In this document: piece by piece, positions 20,011 to 31,500 of the stretch
How the letters are laid out: the number at the start of each line of letters is the position of its first letter
Numbering within the stretch: the stretch's first letter is position 1
Assembly (NCBI GenBank): GCA_914767885.1
Contig: CAJZBQ010000025.1
Location: forward strand, 310,001-374,000
Reading direction: 5' to 3'
DNA length: 64,000 nt
DNA from: Blepharisma stoltei
Taxonomy: Eukaryota; Ciliophora; Heterotrichea; Heterotrichida; Blepharismidae
Notes under the pieces: generated by a model
Told to the model about the DNA's origin: nothing
The model's input: only the letters and a program-made list of their open reading frames with translations
Database searches by the model: none
Position numbers and translations under genes: made by a program

Positions 20011-20575
20011 ATAACTCTTTATTTCTTAATAGATATTTAATATTTTTATTTTTTAAAGATTAAAATCATTAATAATTGGATTTAAAAAAATAGTAAAATC
20101 TTTAGCGTTATTTGTTTTTTTGGTAAGTTACTTTAGATTTTATTAATATATATTGCAAAAATTATGGTTCATTTTAAAACTTGATTGGAAAACGACAATC
20201 GAATTATTGGGAAATATTCATTCACTTGCTCCGAAGAAATAATCAATAAACAAAATAATTGCTAAATTTGCAACTTGCGCTAAAAGCGATTTCTTTGCAT
20301 TGCATTTGAGCAAAGAGAAAAAAAAGAAATTTTGTTTTTTTTATTTTCATTTATTCCCTATCTTTTTGGATCTATTAAGTTACCATTAAACCATTATTTC
20401 TTAGATTTATTGAAACTTTAAATAATCCATTGTTTTTTTTAATTAAATTATAAAATTCTGTTCATCTTCATAAATGCAATTTAATTCAAAACCTGAATAA
20501 ACGGGGAAAGATCGCATAAATTTTGCGAAAATTTTGATAGAAATCATTTTAATTTGTGGTAAAATTTTATTTATT
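20011..20575. other. AT-rich intergenic region, no gene seen
   Basis: Convergent 3' ends of leucyl-tRNA synthetase and the zinc-finger gene. Poly-A/T runs only; no open frame of useful length even with UGA as Trp, and no clear repeat. Confidence 0.6.
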
Positions 20576-20885
20576 TACACCTCTCCGTGGAGCAAACAAA
20601 AATATATTTATCGATTAATTGTTTTGTTTAAAAATTAATATATAATTTTATGGTAGATTTTTTTTTAAAATTTAAAAAAAGGCCATTTTTTAATTAAATT
20701 TTAAAAATTTATGTTGTAAAATGCAAGCTACTTAAAATTAAACAGAATTAGCTAGAGATTTCGTTATAATAATTATCACTTATATATCGATATTTTTTTT
20801 ATAAAAATTTTTTTGTTTTATCACGAGTAGTTTTTACCAAAAAATAAGGATATTCAATAGTTTTATTCACTCACGAAGGGTGATT
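20576..20885 (+). mobile_element. GTGAGTG-family IES at the stop codon of the zinc-finger gene
   Basis: 310 bp between TA at 20576-20577 and TA at 20886-20887, with CACCTCTCCGTGGAGC at the left, CACTCACGAAGGGTG at the right and the shared core GAATTAGCTAGAGATTTC near 20745. The right TA is part of the zinc-finger TAA stop; removal re-forms TAA from the sequence beyond the left end. Confidence 0.75.
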
Positions 20886-22061
20886 TAGACTTGGCACTTC
20901 GCCAAGTGAGAAGTAATAAGATATTTGTTATAAAATTCTTTCTGGCAGTTTGGGCAACGAGCTCTAGTCGATTTATCGTGAACTTGTTTAACATGGAACC
21001 TCACTGCATACTTATTTCTGAATTTTTTATTGCATGTCGGGCACCTCGAATGCTTGTATTTGGTCTTATGAACCTTCCCTATATGCTGCTTTTTCCCTTT
21101 TAAAGACTTGAACATAATTTTGCACTCAGCACAGAAATATTTTCCAAGTGAAAAGAATTCACTTGAAGACGATGTGCTGGGATCTTTAAGAGATTCTGTT
21201 TTTATATTAATTACTTTATATCGACTACGGAACTTTTTACCTTTCTTGTACGTAAGGGGCTTCAGACCACCGGCCAGCCTGCGTTGATCACAGCTAAATG
21301 TTTAAGATGATGCTATAAGATATTTTTTATGTCATGGATGACTACTTTCTTTAATGCACGTGAGCTGCCTGCATGGAAAATTCAAAAGCAAGGATTTTCT
21401 TAACTGCTCTCGACAAAAAGGAAAACTTGAAACTCGCCTAACTCCTGGTTTAATCTTAGAGAGCTGCCCAACTGGCCTAAATAGACTTTACTGAGCCAAC
21501 TCCATGCTTCCCTTTTCCATGGATATAATCTAATTATGATAGCAGGGCTAGGGCTAGGCTCCATAAACTGCTGGAATTACTTATAGAGGTTTCCTCTATA
21601 TAGCGCTAAAAGCGCAGACATTTTCCCAGGAGCTTTCCAAGTTCGTCGGACCAAATCGCTTTTTGGTCCGACCAAGGCATTGATTTTGGTGCAACCTACC
21701 GATAAATTCCGATCAGAATTTATCGGCCTTACAGCGCCAAACATAGGAAACTTCTATACCTAGCATTGCTGTCAATTTTCTGGGTTAGCAAACTTGCCGG
21801 ATATAATTAAATATGCACTTGAGGCTACATATCCTGAATCTATATTTAATAATTGAGATATTCTGCCTGTTGGGCATAATCTTCTATCTTGCCTGTAAAA
21901 TTTAGATGGATATTTAGGTCTCTTGTAGACCTGAAAACTAGATTACAGTCCTCGCATTGTACACTGTTTTTAATCTTTGGATTACTTGCTAATAGAGGAC
22001 AAATCACTGAAGGCAATACTTTATTACCGATTTCGACTGGTCTAATAGCCTCTTCGAACAT
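20885..22061 (-). CDS. C2H2 zinc-finger protein, interrupted by a retroposon
   Basis: Probable nucleic-acid-binding protein of 169 residues after removal of 667 bp. Four C2H2-like units: CEDCNLVFRSTRDLNIHLN, CAECKIMFKSLKGKKQHIGKVH, CPTCNKKFRNKYAVRFHVKQVH and a last one CPNCQKEFYNKYLITSHLAKC, whose final ligand would be Cys. The first finger is near the N-terminus and separated by a Ser-rich linker. The insert lies between QQAE and LKDPSTSSSS; the frame closes exactly (510 nt). Starts ATG 22059-22061 (MFEEAI). The binding target is unknown; a transcription factor is an inference from the fold. Confidence 0.75.
21199..21852 (-). mobile_element. SINE-like retroposon, long TATGGCG-type family
   Basis: Flanked by diverged copies of CAGAATATCTCAA / CAGAATCTCTTAA (coding-strand sense; window 21853-21865 and 21186-21198). 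The element's right part GGATATAATTAAATATGC matches the 5' part of the elements at 41978, 47266 and 51716. Two mismatches in 13 suggest an older insertion than the others. Confidence 0.7.
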
Positions 22062-22379
22062 GTTTTTGCTTTTAATATTAGTTTAAATCTCTTATAAAAT
22101 TAGTGGACACCAGGTTTTCATATTGTTCGCATCATTTCCCTATTAAAAATACAAAAATTATTTTGTTAGGTGAAGATATAAAGCTGAAATGCTTTCATTC
22201 TCTCTATTTCGTAAACTATCGCTATTTATTGTCTACACGTAAGTGGCGACTAAATTAAGCATTATAAGAAAGTTTAATATTTATTTAATTTCTTAAAAAA
22301 TGTTCAAAATCAACTCAGCGCTAAGAGTATAAATTTATGTCAACAAATAGAGGCTGATTTCTCTAAAATTGGATTCTTT

Positions 22380-22506
22380 TAACTCTCCTTTAAATAGGAA
22401 CAAATTAAAGGCAATTTACATGATTTATAAAATTTATCTCCTTTTAGCATTGACTCCATTTTAATTATTAGAACAGATTTACTTATTTCAATTTAAAAGA
22501 GAGGGA
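22380..22506 (+). mobile_element. Short TA-bounded IES, CTTTAAAT termini
   Basis: 127 bp: TA then ACTCTCCTTTAAATAGGAAC at the left, and AATTTAAAAGAGAGGGA then TA at the right. Same termini as the IESs at 15747 and 44316. Intergenic, so no reading-frame test is possible. Confidence 0.65.
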
Positions 22507-22649
22507 TAAGGATATTATAAGATTTTGTTTTACTTTATAACGTGCATGCCTAACCCAGATAGTCCACCATTTAAGCTGAGGACAAGCATCTGCAGCTTAC
22601 AAATTCTCTGAAGAATTATAGAGATGCAAATTAACTAAATTTTGAGAGA

Positions 22650-22916
22650 TTAACTTAGCTTTTCATAAGTCTTATGCATACAAATCGTTTCGGCTTGGCT
22701 ATGCAAGCCACGAAACAATCATAAAAGATCAGTAATCTTTAATGACAAATTAGCACAACAAACTGGAAGGAGAGAACTGTCACTGATTGGCTTGTGCGCA
22801 AAGATTTTTTCAGGTTCTAAAACATGCTCGGCAATCCTCTTGGTTAGACAAAAAATTATGAGGCGTAAATTTGTTTTAATCAATAATGCCAATTTTTGAA
22901 TTAATATGCACTGCAA
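22650..22916 (-). CDS. Possible small protein, 88 aa
   Basis: Not recognised. An ATG-started frame that runs through one TGA (as Trp) to TAA, with a hydrophobic N-terminal half (LALLIKTNLRLIIFCL) and a mixed C-terminal half. No neighbour in the same direction supports it, and codon content is not distinctive, so it could be a chance frame. Confidence 0.25.
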
Positions 22917-23087
22917 TTAATCTCAACGAATTTCAGTTCTAATTAATAAAATTTGTATCAGCATTTTTATTTTATGTGGAATTAAATTTTTCTGATGCTT
23001 TTTTATTTCAGAAACTGATTTTAATTTTTTTTAATTCAGTAATAATTAAGATCTGACAATTATTTTATTGTCAGCTATATTTATAGT

Positions 23088-23633
23088 GGTAATTTTCTGA
23101 CTCACCCCCACCCTTGATCGAACGATTGACTGTAAAAATTTCATAAAAATTGGGGAATTTAACCCCCGTCCTTGATTGAACGATTTTCATATCATGCAAA
23201 ATTTTTATATATATAAAAATATATTAGTTATAAAAGCTTGGGAAGATGTGCCTAATCAAGTTGTTATCAGAGGCTTTGTAACAACATGAAGCTACGGAAT
23301 CAACCATCCGAAGTGATTTAGTCATCAACCTGGATTAAAAACTTAATAATCTAAAAAATAGAGATTCTTTTAAAATTTAAAATTTTGAATTCAATAAGGA
23401 ATAAATTAAAAATTTATACAGCTTAAAGGGGTATCAAAAAATCAAAATATTAAAAATTGGTTTTTTTTTTGAAATTAATTCAATTTTTTGCTGTAAAAAT
23501 AATTATTAATACTCTTAACCCTCTTATTTAAAAGTATATAAAAAAAATTTTTTTATTTTATAGATAAAATTTTTTAACCCCCATCCTTGATCGAACGATG
23601 GTAGGCCGTTCGATCAAGGACGGGGGGACTGAT
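23088..23633. mobile_element. MITE-like element with TTGATCGAACGA inverted termini
   Basis: Outer and inner copies of CCCCCGTCCTTGATCGAACG at both ends: at 23104 and 23164 on the left, and an inverted pair at 23578-23630 that forms a near-perfect palindrome around GATGGTAGGCC. Interior AT-rich with no open frame. Ends approximate; likely an IES by analogy. Confidence 0.7.
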
Positions 23634-24722
23634 TAAAATTTGTTAAGATTATTCTTACTGATAAGTATTTCATCTATTAGCATATGGTGAATATTATTGA
23701 ATTATCTGAAAAAGAGGGTTGATAAACTAATTATAGTTAAAAAATTGAATTTAATTTGATATTGAGCTTTTTGCAAAGAAGAAAATATTACAAAAATTGA
23801 TGCAATTTTATAAAAGACCTTGAATTTTAAAAGTATAAGAATGGACGATAAATAATAATAAAAATGGATTCGAAGATAAATGGATTTTATTTAACTCTCG
23901 ATGATCTAAGAGCTAGCTTATTCATAAAAAAAAATTAACTAAAATTAATTATATATTTAAGAGTTGATGATATAAATCCACGAAAAGTTTTAAAAGATTC
24001 AGAAATTAATTCATTAAGATTATAAACAAGATTTAATATAAAGAAAGCAACTTATATGTAATAGTTTTGATGATATTGAGTAATCTTTTAATTACATTAT
24101 AATACATAATTATGAAAACTCAGAGAACTCCATTTACATTAATTATAATTCTGAAAGCTAAAATAAAAAACAATAAAATTCCATATCTTTTGCTTTTGCA
24201 CCATTCAAAATGATTATAAGCCGAATTAAAATCTGCATGCCTATAAGGAGATGCTTATGAGCTTAATTCTAAGTAAATATATAAGCTATTTACTGCCATA
24301 ATTTTTCACACCAGATGAACGTAATCATAGGAAATTTCGTAATATTTTATATCCAAAATTTGTGTTTACATAAATATAAATAATCATAGAACTTTATCCT
24401 TATATAGGCATCATGGCAAGGCGTAAAAAAGTCAAGAATTTTATATAAATTATTAAATATTTATATATATCCTTTAATTCAACCTTCCCGATTTATGGAA
24501 CATATCTCAAAAGCTAAACTTCGCTTTTAAAATATAATCTTTCAAATGATTCACAAACTGGGTTTTGCCTGATAAATAGGCTATTATCCTCCCCCCTAAT
24601 CAAATAATAAAATAAGCCTAAAAACCCCATATAATACAGCTAGTCGATTCAAATTCATTATGACTATATTTTATTCATTTATTTACTTTGAATTAATATT
24701 TTCTTAAACAACTTCGGTTAAA

Positions 24723-25982
24723 ATGTCTGAAGATAGTCAATTATGCTCCCAAATTGACAGTATATTAGCTCGTCTTGATCGCAGGATGGAAGAAGCTAAA
24801 ACAGTGTCACCATTCAAGGAGAATCCCAGTATTCCTGACTTTTCCAGCAGAATTCCACTCAATTCTAGACAGAACAATCGAGCATCAAATAATGAAATGC
24901 CCCTGAAAAAACCTTTCAATTACCAAGAACAAAGGCCAAAATCAGGTGCTGAGAATGAAACAGCACAAGAAAAGGCTCAAAAAATAGGAGAAACATTTTT
25001 TAACAGTCTAGGAAAGCTTTTAAATCGCCAAGCAAATGCAGAGCCTGAGCAATCATCAGGAACTTTTAAAATTCCTGAGCATCATCGATTAGAATCCTTT
25101 GGAAAAGAAACGTATGTCCAAGAAGTTAAGCTGAATGAAGCTATACAAATGCAATCGCAGCACCAAAAGCATCCTTCATTTGGAGGAAATAAGCCTAAAC
25201 TAGCAGATAGTTACTCTAAATCTTCATCAAAATCTCCATTGAGAGATAAATCGCCGCTTAAAGAAAGCAGCTCATCATTTCAGCCACAATTAAGCAAAAA
25301 GTCAATGGTTATTGCCAAAAAGCTTGGCAGTGCAAAAGAAAGACTTTTAACTCAGCCAGCCCGTGAGGCCACAAATAATACAGAATCACTTACTTTTAAG
25401 CCTGAAATCAACAAAAAATCAGCGAAAATTGCTAACAAGTTGACAACTCCTTCAAAGCAAAATCGTTGGGAAGCTTTATATCTCCAAGGTCACGAGCAAA
25501 AAATAAAGCTTGAAAAAATACGAAAAGAAGCAGAAGAGTCCAAAAAAGAAGACAAAGAATGCACTTTTAAGCCTTCAATTACCCCAACAAAAGAAAGACC
25601 TGACAAATCAAGCACAATTGACAGACTTTTAAGCTGGGGGAAAGTAAAAGAACAGAAAATAAAACAAAAAAGAGATGATGATCTTGAAAAAGATTTAGAA
25701 GGGTGCACTTTTACACCACAAATAAATGATTTAAAATATTTTATAGAAGAAGACATATCGTCGCTAAGAGGGGTTTCTAAATTCCTTGATAGACAGCATG
25801 CTGCTAGGAGGCTAAAAGAAGAGAAGTTTGGTCCAACACCAATAAAAGAAGAATTAAGCTCAGAGCAGACTTCTGAAGGGGTTAGTCAATATAACTCTAC
25901 GACATCGAAAGACATTACGATGCAAGAGTTTGCAGAAGCAATTGAGTCGCTACATGATGAGTTGCACTCTTTTCAAATCTAA
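24723..25982 (+). CDS. Low-complexity protein with repeated TFKP motifs
   Basis: 419 residues. Four related short motifs recur: FQPQLSKKSMVIAKKL, LTFKPEINKKSAKIANKL, CTFKPSITPTKERP and CTFTPQINDLKY, spaced through about residues 185-340. This TFKP-x-I repeat is typical of flagellar and cytoskeletal proteins in protists. The N-terminal third is Gln/Ser/Pro-rich. No membrane segment, no TGA codon, single exon; ATG at 24723 and TAA at 25980-25982. A role at cilia or the cortex is inference from the repeat type only. Confidence 0.72.
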   Translation: MSEDSQLCSQIDSILARLDRRMEEAKTVSPFKENPSIPDFSSRIPLNSRQNNRASNNEMPLKKPFNYQEQRPKSGAENETAQEKAQKIGETFFNSLGKLLNRQANAEPEQSSGTFKIPEHHRLESFGKETYVQEVKLNEAIQMQSQHQKHPSFGGNKPKLADSYSKSSSKSPLRDKSPLKESSSSFQPQLSKKSMVIAKKLGSAKERLLTQPAREATNNTESLTFKPEINKKSAKIANKLTTPSKQNRWEALYLQGHEQKIKLEKIRKEAEESKKEDKECTFKPSITPTKERPDKSSTIDRLLSWGKVKEQKIKQKRDDDLEKDLEGCTFTPQINDLKYFIEEDISSLRGVSKFLDRQHAARRLKEEKFGPTPIKEELSSEQTSEGVSQYNSTTSKDITMQEFAEAIESLHDELHSFQI

Positions 25983-26342
25983 TCAGTGTTAAGACTAATC
26001 TTAAATGTTTATAATGCTTTACGTGGAAAAATAGGAAACTAATATTATGCCCAATTAAGATGCAAAAAATGAAGCTATTTTGAATATATTAAATTCTCAG
26101 TTCATTAATATAGGTATAAGAATATGGTGAAAATAATCATCTTCACTTTTAAATTTTATCAAAAAAAACGCCAATAAAAATTATAAAGCAGCAATTAAAA
26201 CAATAATTTCTATTTAGTTTAATAACTCGTAAATTGTGATTTTCCCTGTCATATTTACTTTTCAATTTAGCCAACGGATTATTGAGAGTTTTTAAAATTC
26301 CCCAGAAAATCAGTGAAAATAAATCGTAATAAACTAATAGAA

Positions 26343-28404
26343 ATGAATAGTTCCATGCAATCTCCTCACACACGAATTTCAAAGCAAAAGGTATTATTAC
26401 CTGGAGCTACCCTGAGGAAAAGCTTAATGCCCATAAGTACCAAAGCAAAAAACCCAACCTCAAGATCCACGATTGCTAGCGACATGCCTACGCCAAAGCA
26501 ACAAACTCCTACAAGTAGAAAGCAAGAACAGTTTTTTGCTGACAAGGTTTCGCCTAATAGTACATTAAACTCCTCAAATATTTCAACTTTTAAGTTGAAT
26601 GGCTCTTTTAATAGATTAGATTAGATTAGATATATGTTATAGCGGGTCTTAAGGGATTATTTCAGCCCTCGCCGTCCCACGGATAGCTTCGCAGCGACGC
26701 TAAGCGCTATCCTCATACCACTTTTTCCCTTTCTGACGTCACCAAAAAATGGTGACGTCGAAGGTCTTCGGGGAAGCCACCCCATCCGGTCAGGGTCTCC
26801 GAATCTCAGCAGAAAGCTCCTTCAACCTCTGACAGGGCTCCGAGTACAGGGGAACCGCCTTCTGCCTTCTCCATGACCTGTCAGAACCGTATCACAGGTT
26901 CAATAATGCTCTCATGGAGTGGTATCGGGACCTTGCGCCAGTAGGGTTAACTTGTAGGTAAGGAAAAAAGGACAAGGGTCAACCCAAGCCAAAAAACCCA
27001 CCCCGGAGAACTATCGCCATGTGGCTCGCCTTTCCTGGGCCTGGATCAACTCACAGGTCACCAGGAGTCCACGTCAGATCACGCCATTTTAATAATTCTT
27101 CTTTTAATAGAAGTTATGGAAATTTGAGCAGAGATGAAGTAAGAACTGCAAAGCCAAGCCCAAGGGCTGGAGCAATAATAAGACAAAAATCCCTAGGGCA
27201 ATCAGAGATTACACCTGATGAATTAATGGCAACTTTGCAACTTCCTTTAACGCCTGCACAAATCTTGAAAAATTTTTCTAATTTTATGACAAAGTACGAA
27301 CAAGGGGAAATTTTGGATTATCCTGAAATTTATTATTTAGGACTAAAAGCAAAAAAAACAAAGCCTAACCCTGCTGGGAATAATTTAGGCTTTGATGACG
27401 ACAGATCTGATTACATTCAAGTAATTGGAGACCAAATAGCTTATAGATATGAAATTATACAGGTCCTGGGCAAGGGGTCTTTTGGACAAGTGCTGAAATG
27501 TTTGGATCATAAATCCAAAGATTTTGTAGCTTTAAAAATTATTAGAAACCAGAGAAGATTCCACCGCCAGGGTAGAGTCGAAATTAAAGTGCTGAACCAT
27601 ATAAGGACTCACGATAAAGAAGGCTTATCACATTCTGTAATAATGCACGACTACTTTCTATTCCGCAAGCATATTTGCATTACTTTTGAGCTCCTAAATA
27701 TGAACCTGTACGAACTCCTAAAAAACAATAAATTTTCTGGCTTTTCTTTGTCTTTAGTCAAAAGATTTTGCATCCAGCTGCTTCAATGCTTAGCATTTAC
27801 TGCAGAGCATAGAATAATCCATTGTGATTTAAAACCAGAAAATATCCTGCTAAAGCACCCAAATAAGTCAAGCATCAAAGTGATAGACTTTGGGTCATCA
27901 TGCTTTGACGATGAAAAACTGTATACTTATATACAAAGCAGATTTTATAGAGCGCCTGATATTATTTTAGGGCTCCCTTATACGACTGCAATTGATATGT
28001 GGTCACTCGGGTGCATTGCTGCAGAACTTCATGCAGGGTATCCTTTGTTTGCTGGAGAATCAGAAGCAGAGCAGCTGCTGTGTATTATGGAGATTAAAGG
28101 AATACCTCCAGATTCAATATTAGAAAGAGCGACAAGAAGATCATTGTTTTTTGAAGAAGATGGAACACCGAAAATAGTGGCGAATAGTAGAGGAAAAAAG
28201 AGATTTCCTGGGACGAGAACTTTGAATGAAAAAGCAAAATCGTCAGATCAAGAATTTCTTAGCTTTATTCAGCTTTGTTTGGATTGGAATCCTGATACAA
28301 GAATGACACCTCAAGAAGCGTTGTCACATCCTTGGATTCTGGAAGCTGATAAACCCAAGTCAAGAATCAGCAGTTCAACTGGCTCAAGAGGAGATGGAAG
28401 TTAA
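26343..28404 (+). CDS. DYRK-family protein kinase, interrupted by a retroposon
   Basis: Dual-specificity tyrosine-regulated kinase. After removal of 496 bp the protein has 521 residues: a Ser/Thr-rich N-terminus (1-90), a second disordered part, a DYRK-homology-like segment (LPLTPAQILKNFSNFMTKYEQGEILDYPEIYYLG, with motif cut here), then the kinase domain with GKGSFGQVLK, HCDLKPEN, DFGSSC and the autophosphorylated YTYIQSRFYRAP loop. HCD instead of HRD and the YxY loop are DYRK hallmarks. The insert lies between GSFNR and SYGNLSRDE in the poorly conserved N-terminus; the frame closes exactly. ATG at 26343 chosen as the first in frame. Confidence 0.92.
26616..27099 (-). mobile_element. SINE-like retroposon with (GATTA)n tail
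   Basis: Flanked by TCTTTTAATAGA at 26604-26615 and 27100-27111. Reversed relative to the gene: the tail AGATTAGATTAGATTAG is at the left and the 5' end, ATTAAAATGGCGTG on the minus strand, at the right. Contains an inverted TGACGTCACC / GGTGACGTC pair. Clearly GC-richer than the gene. The duplication contains a TA. Confidence 0.87.
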
Positions 28405-28587
28405 GTAAATTTAGTATAAAAATTGTTACTCAATTCAAAAATTCGGTTTAAAAAAATAAAACTTCTCTATTGGTGAAATTCTATAAAATAGAATATTTTA
28501 TGCACACTAATTATTAGTTTTTGCATAAATAATTTCGAAAAAATACCCTATAATAAGAATATAGATGATACATTTTTGAAATAAAAT

Positions 28588-31500
28588 CTAATTTCTATTT
28601 GTATTAATTCTAAAAACTTTTTTGCCTCGGGCTTTAAAGCTCGCACCATCAAACACCTGCTTTCCTCTTATGTACACACTATGGATCCTTCCTTGGAGAT
28701 TTTGAGAAAGAAATGGAGACATCTCTTTCCTCTCTGAATAAATATCTGATACATAAACTCTTTCATATGGTGCTCATATTACCAAATCAGCATACTTTCC
28801 TTTTTCAATTGATCCTCTTTTGTCTTGAAGGCCTAAAATTTTAGAAGGATGCAAGGAAAGCCACTTTGACATTCTAACTATATAATGCTCTAATTGCATA
28901 TGGCTACTAACTGGAACGTTTAGCATTGTCCATATAGCTTGCAAAGTGAACCCCATCGTACAAATTCCATTCAAAGCCTTTTGGAAGTTTCCTGTGTCAA
29001 TTGATTTTAAAGATGGCTCAATAAAAGCATGCTGTGATGTTATGCAATCTATAGCCTTCATTTTCAGCAAATCTCACAATAAGTTGCAATTTCCTGTGTT
29101 TCTAATTGGGGGTGTATTTTTAAATATCGTTTTTCCATCTCCTACAGAATTGCTATTAAAATAAAGCTGGCTTGCAGGAATCTCGCATGTTAGACATGGA
29201 AAATGGTCTCTTGCCTGCCTAATTTTATTAATAGCAGCTGCAGATGAAATGTTTACAACATGAATTGAAACATTTCTTCTAAGACTGTGTATAAGTTTTT
29301 CTACACCTGAAATTTCTCAATAATCTGGATAATTTGCAAGATGGTACACATAACTTCTTTCTTTATTATTGGCTTGAGCAGCTTTTTCTATTTTAATAGG
29401 AATAGGCCGCTTGTTGATCATCCTTCTCTCATAAAGTCCAGTTGGTGTTGGGGTAGAAATAACATTTCCAGCATCACTAGAGTCGCTATCTGACTGATAT
29501 CCACATTCTGTCTGGCCAAGTGATAAGCTTTTTCTTCTTGAAAATTGAGTCAGACCAGAGTCACTATATGTGCATTGCTCTGCTAAGCTTAGACATTCTA
29601 TATTCTGCTGACATTCCCTTATCCTTCTATCTAAATCATCAAAAATTGTGTATACAGACTTCGATTTATGCATTTTTCTATGCTTCTTTTTTTTAGCAGG
29701 ACTTTGCTCTTCTTCTTCCTCACTCCTCCCTTCGATTATTGAGAAAGTAATTGGAAAAATTTGCTGACAAAATTTTTACAATATAAATGGAAAATATTTT
29801 TATATATGATGATTCTATAGTAATGAGATCTCCAGCTATTATATAATATTTTCAACAGCTTGCACTATAAAGCATAGCATTTTTATAAATTAAATTAGAT
29901 TTTTCATTTCAAACATTTATAATTTTAAATTTTTTAAAACCAGAAAAAACATTTTATATAGAAGTTTTATATAAAAAAATTAACCCACATTTGAGAGCAA
30001 GCAAAAAATAACTTAAAAAGCCAGCCAAGGAGAGCCAGTAATTTCAGGACACACCAAATGCGAAGCATTTTTTTGAAAATTCATCTCAAAGTCAAATATT
30101 TCTCCAGAATGTGATCTGTCTTTTGCAAAAGAGCCATTAGGTTTATCTTGTTCTTCATGAAATGACATTCATTTTGATCTATCATTCGGAGAGTCCTCAG
30201 AAAAGTCTTCGTCTTCATCCTCTCCTTCGCTTTCAATCGCATTTGAAAACGCTCCTGCAAATACATTTAAATTTAAATTTTCTGATGTCTTCTTGTCATT
30301 TCTGGTTTCCAAAGATTCCATTCTCATCGGAGAAGCCATATAAAGCATTCTTGGGTCTGGTAGCGTAGGATCAATAAGCATTGGTAGGCCAACTTTTGTT
30401 CAAGCATGGCTGGGTCTACAGCTACTATCAATATATATAATTTTGTCAAAGTCTATAACATAATTTAGATATTTATAGAAAAATAATAATTGTTAAAAAG
30501 CCTTTCAGCTGAGAGTGTAATTTATATTATTATAGGAGTAAACAAAATCCTAATAAATTGCTATGATTCCATCAAAGTTACCATTTTAGTCTACTATAAA
30601 ATTAACTCTCATAAAACCTCAAAAGTAAAAATCTATTTCTTTTATTAAATGCTTTAAATTTTTATACAAAAGTATCAATGATAAGCAGCATTTAAGGCCT
30701 TTGGCATATAAATATTAATTGTATCCAGCAATCCTAGCGTGATCTTTCGTGTAATGGATTTCAAATAGAAAAAATAAAACTGATTATGAAAAATTATCCA
30801 AAAAAGATGTATTACTAAAAAAATATGTATTAAAATAATAAGCTCAATAATTCAAATTACATTAAAATTCTCTGAAAAATCAATTATTACGCAATTAGCA
30901 ATTTAATATTAAAATATGAATAAAAAATTTTAGATGGTAATCAGGTCAAATATATTTTAGATTGTAAGAAAATAAAAGCATGAAGACTTATAAAGAAATT
31001 ATAGCTATTCAATACAAGATTTTATATCACATTTAGTGAAAAATTGAACTTAATTCTTTAAATTTATAAAGAAATGAACTTTATAAAAATATAAATATAT
31101 ATCAACTCTATCAGTAGCTTTGATTTTTAGTTAAAGAATTCAATTAGTTTGAATCGCAATTTCATTATTGAAACTTAATCAAATTTATTGGTATTAGGCG
31201 CTTATCTTTATAAATAATTATTAATTAATATAGACGAAAATACCTACAGAGCTTAGACTCTCTGGTGGACCAGTAGATCCAGGCGAGCCAGATGGAGTCA
31301 GGCTGCTAGGAAGAACCAGATTACATATAGAGTGAAGTAGACCCTAGAGATGAGCACCAGATAGAGCTGGATGTCCAAGTAGAGCCGTGGAGTCAGATAG
31401 ACCAAGCCAGGTTTCTAGAGTCAGACTGCCAAGTGAACTGAACTGGCAGATAGATAAAGCAGTTAGAGTTAAATTGCCAGGCAGAGTCAGTAGAGCCAAT

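Larger units (their letters stand above)
22062..24722. other. Gene-poor AT-rich stretch with MITE-like elements
   Basis: Apart from the small possible gene at 22650-22916 and the two elements listed, I see no coding sequence here, also when TGA is read as Trp. Mostly A/T runs and short repeats. Confidence 0.5.
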
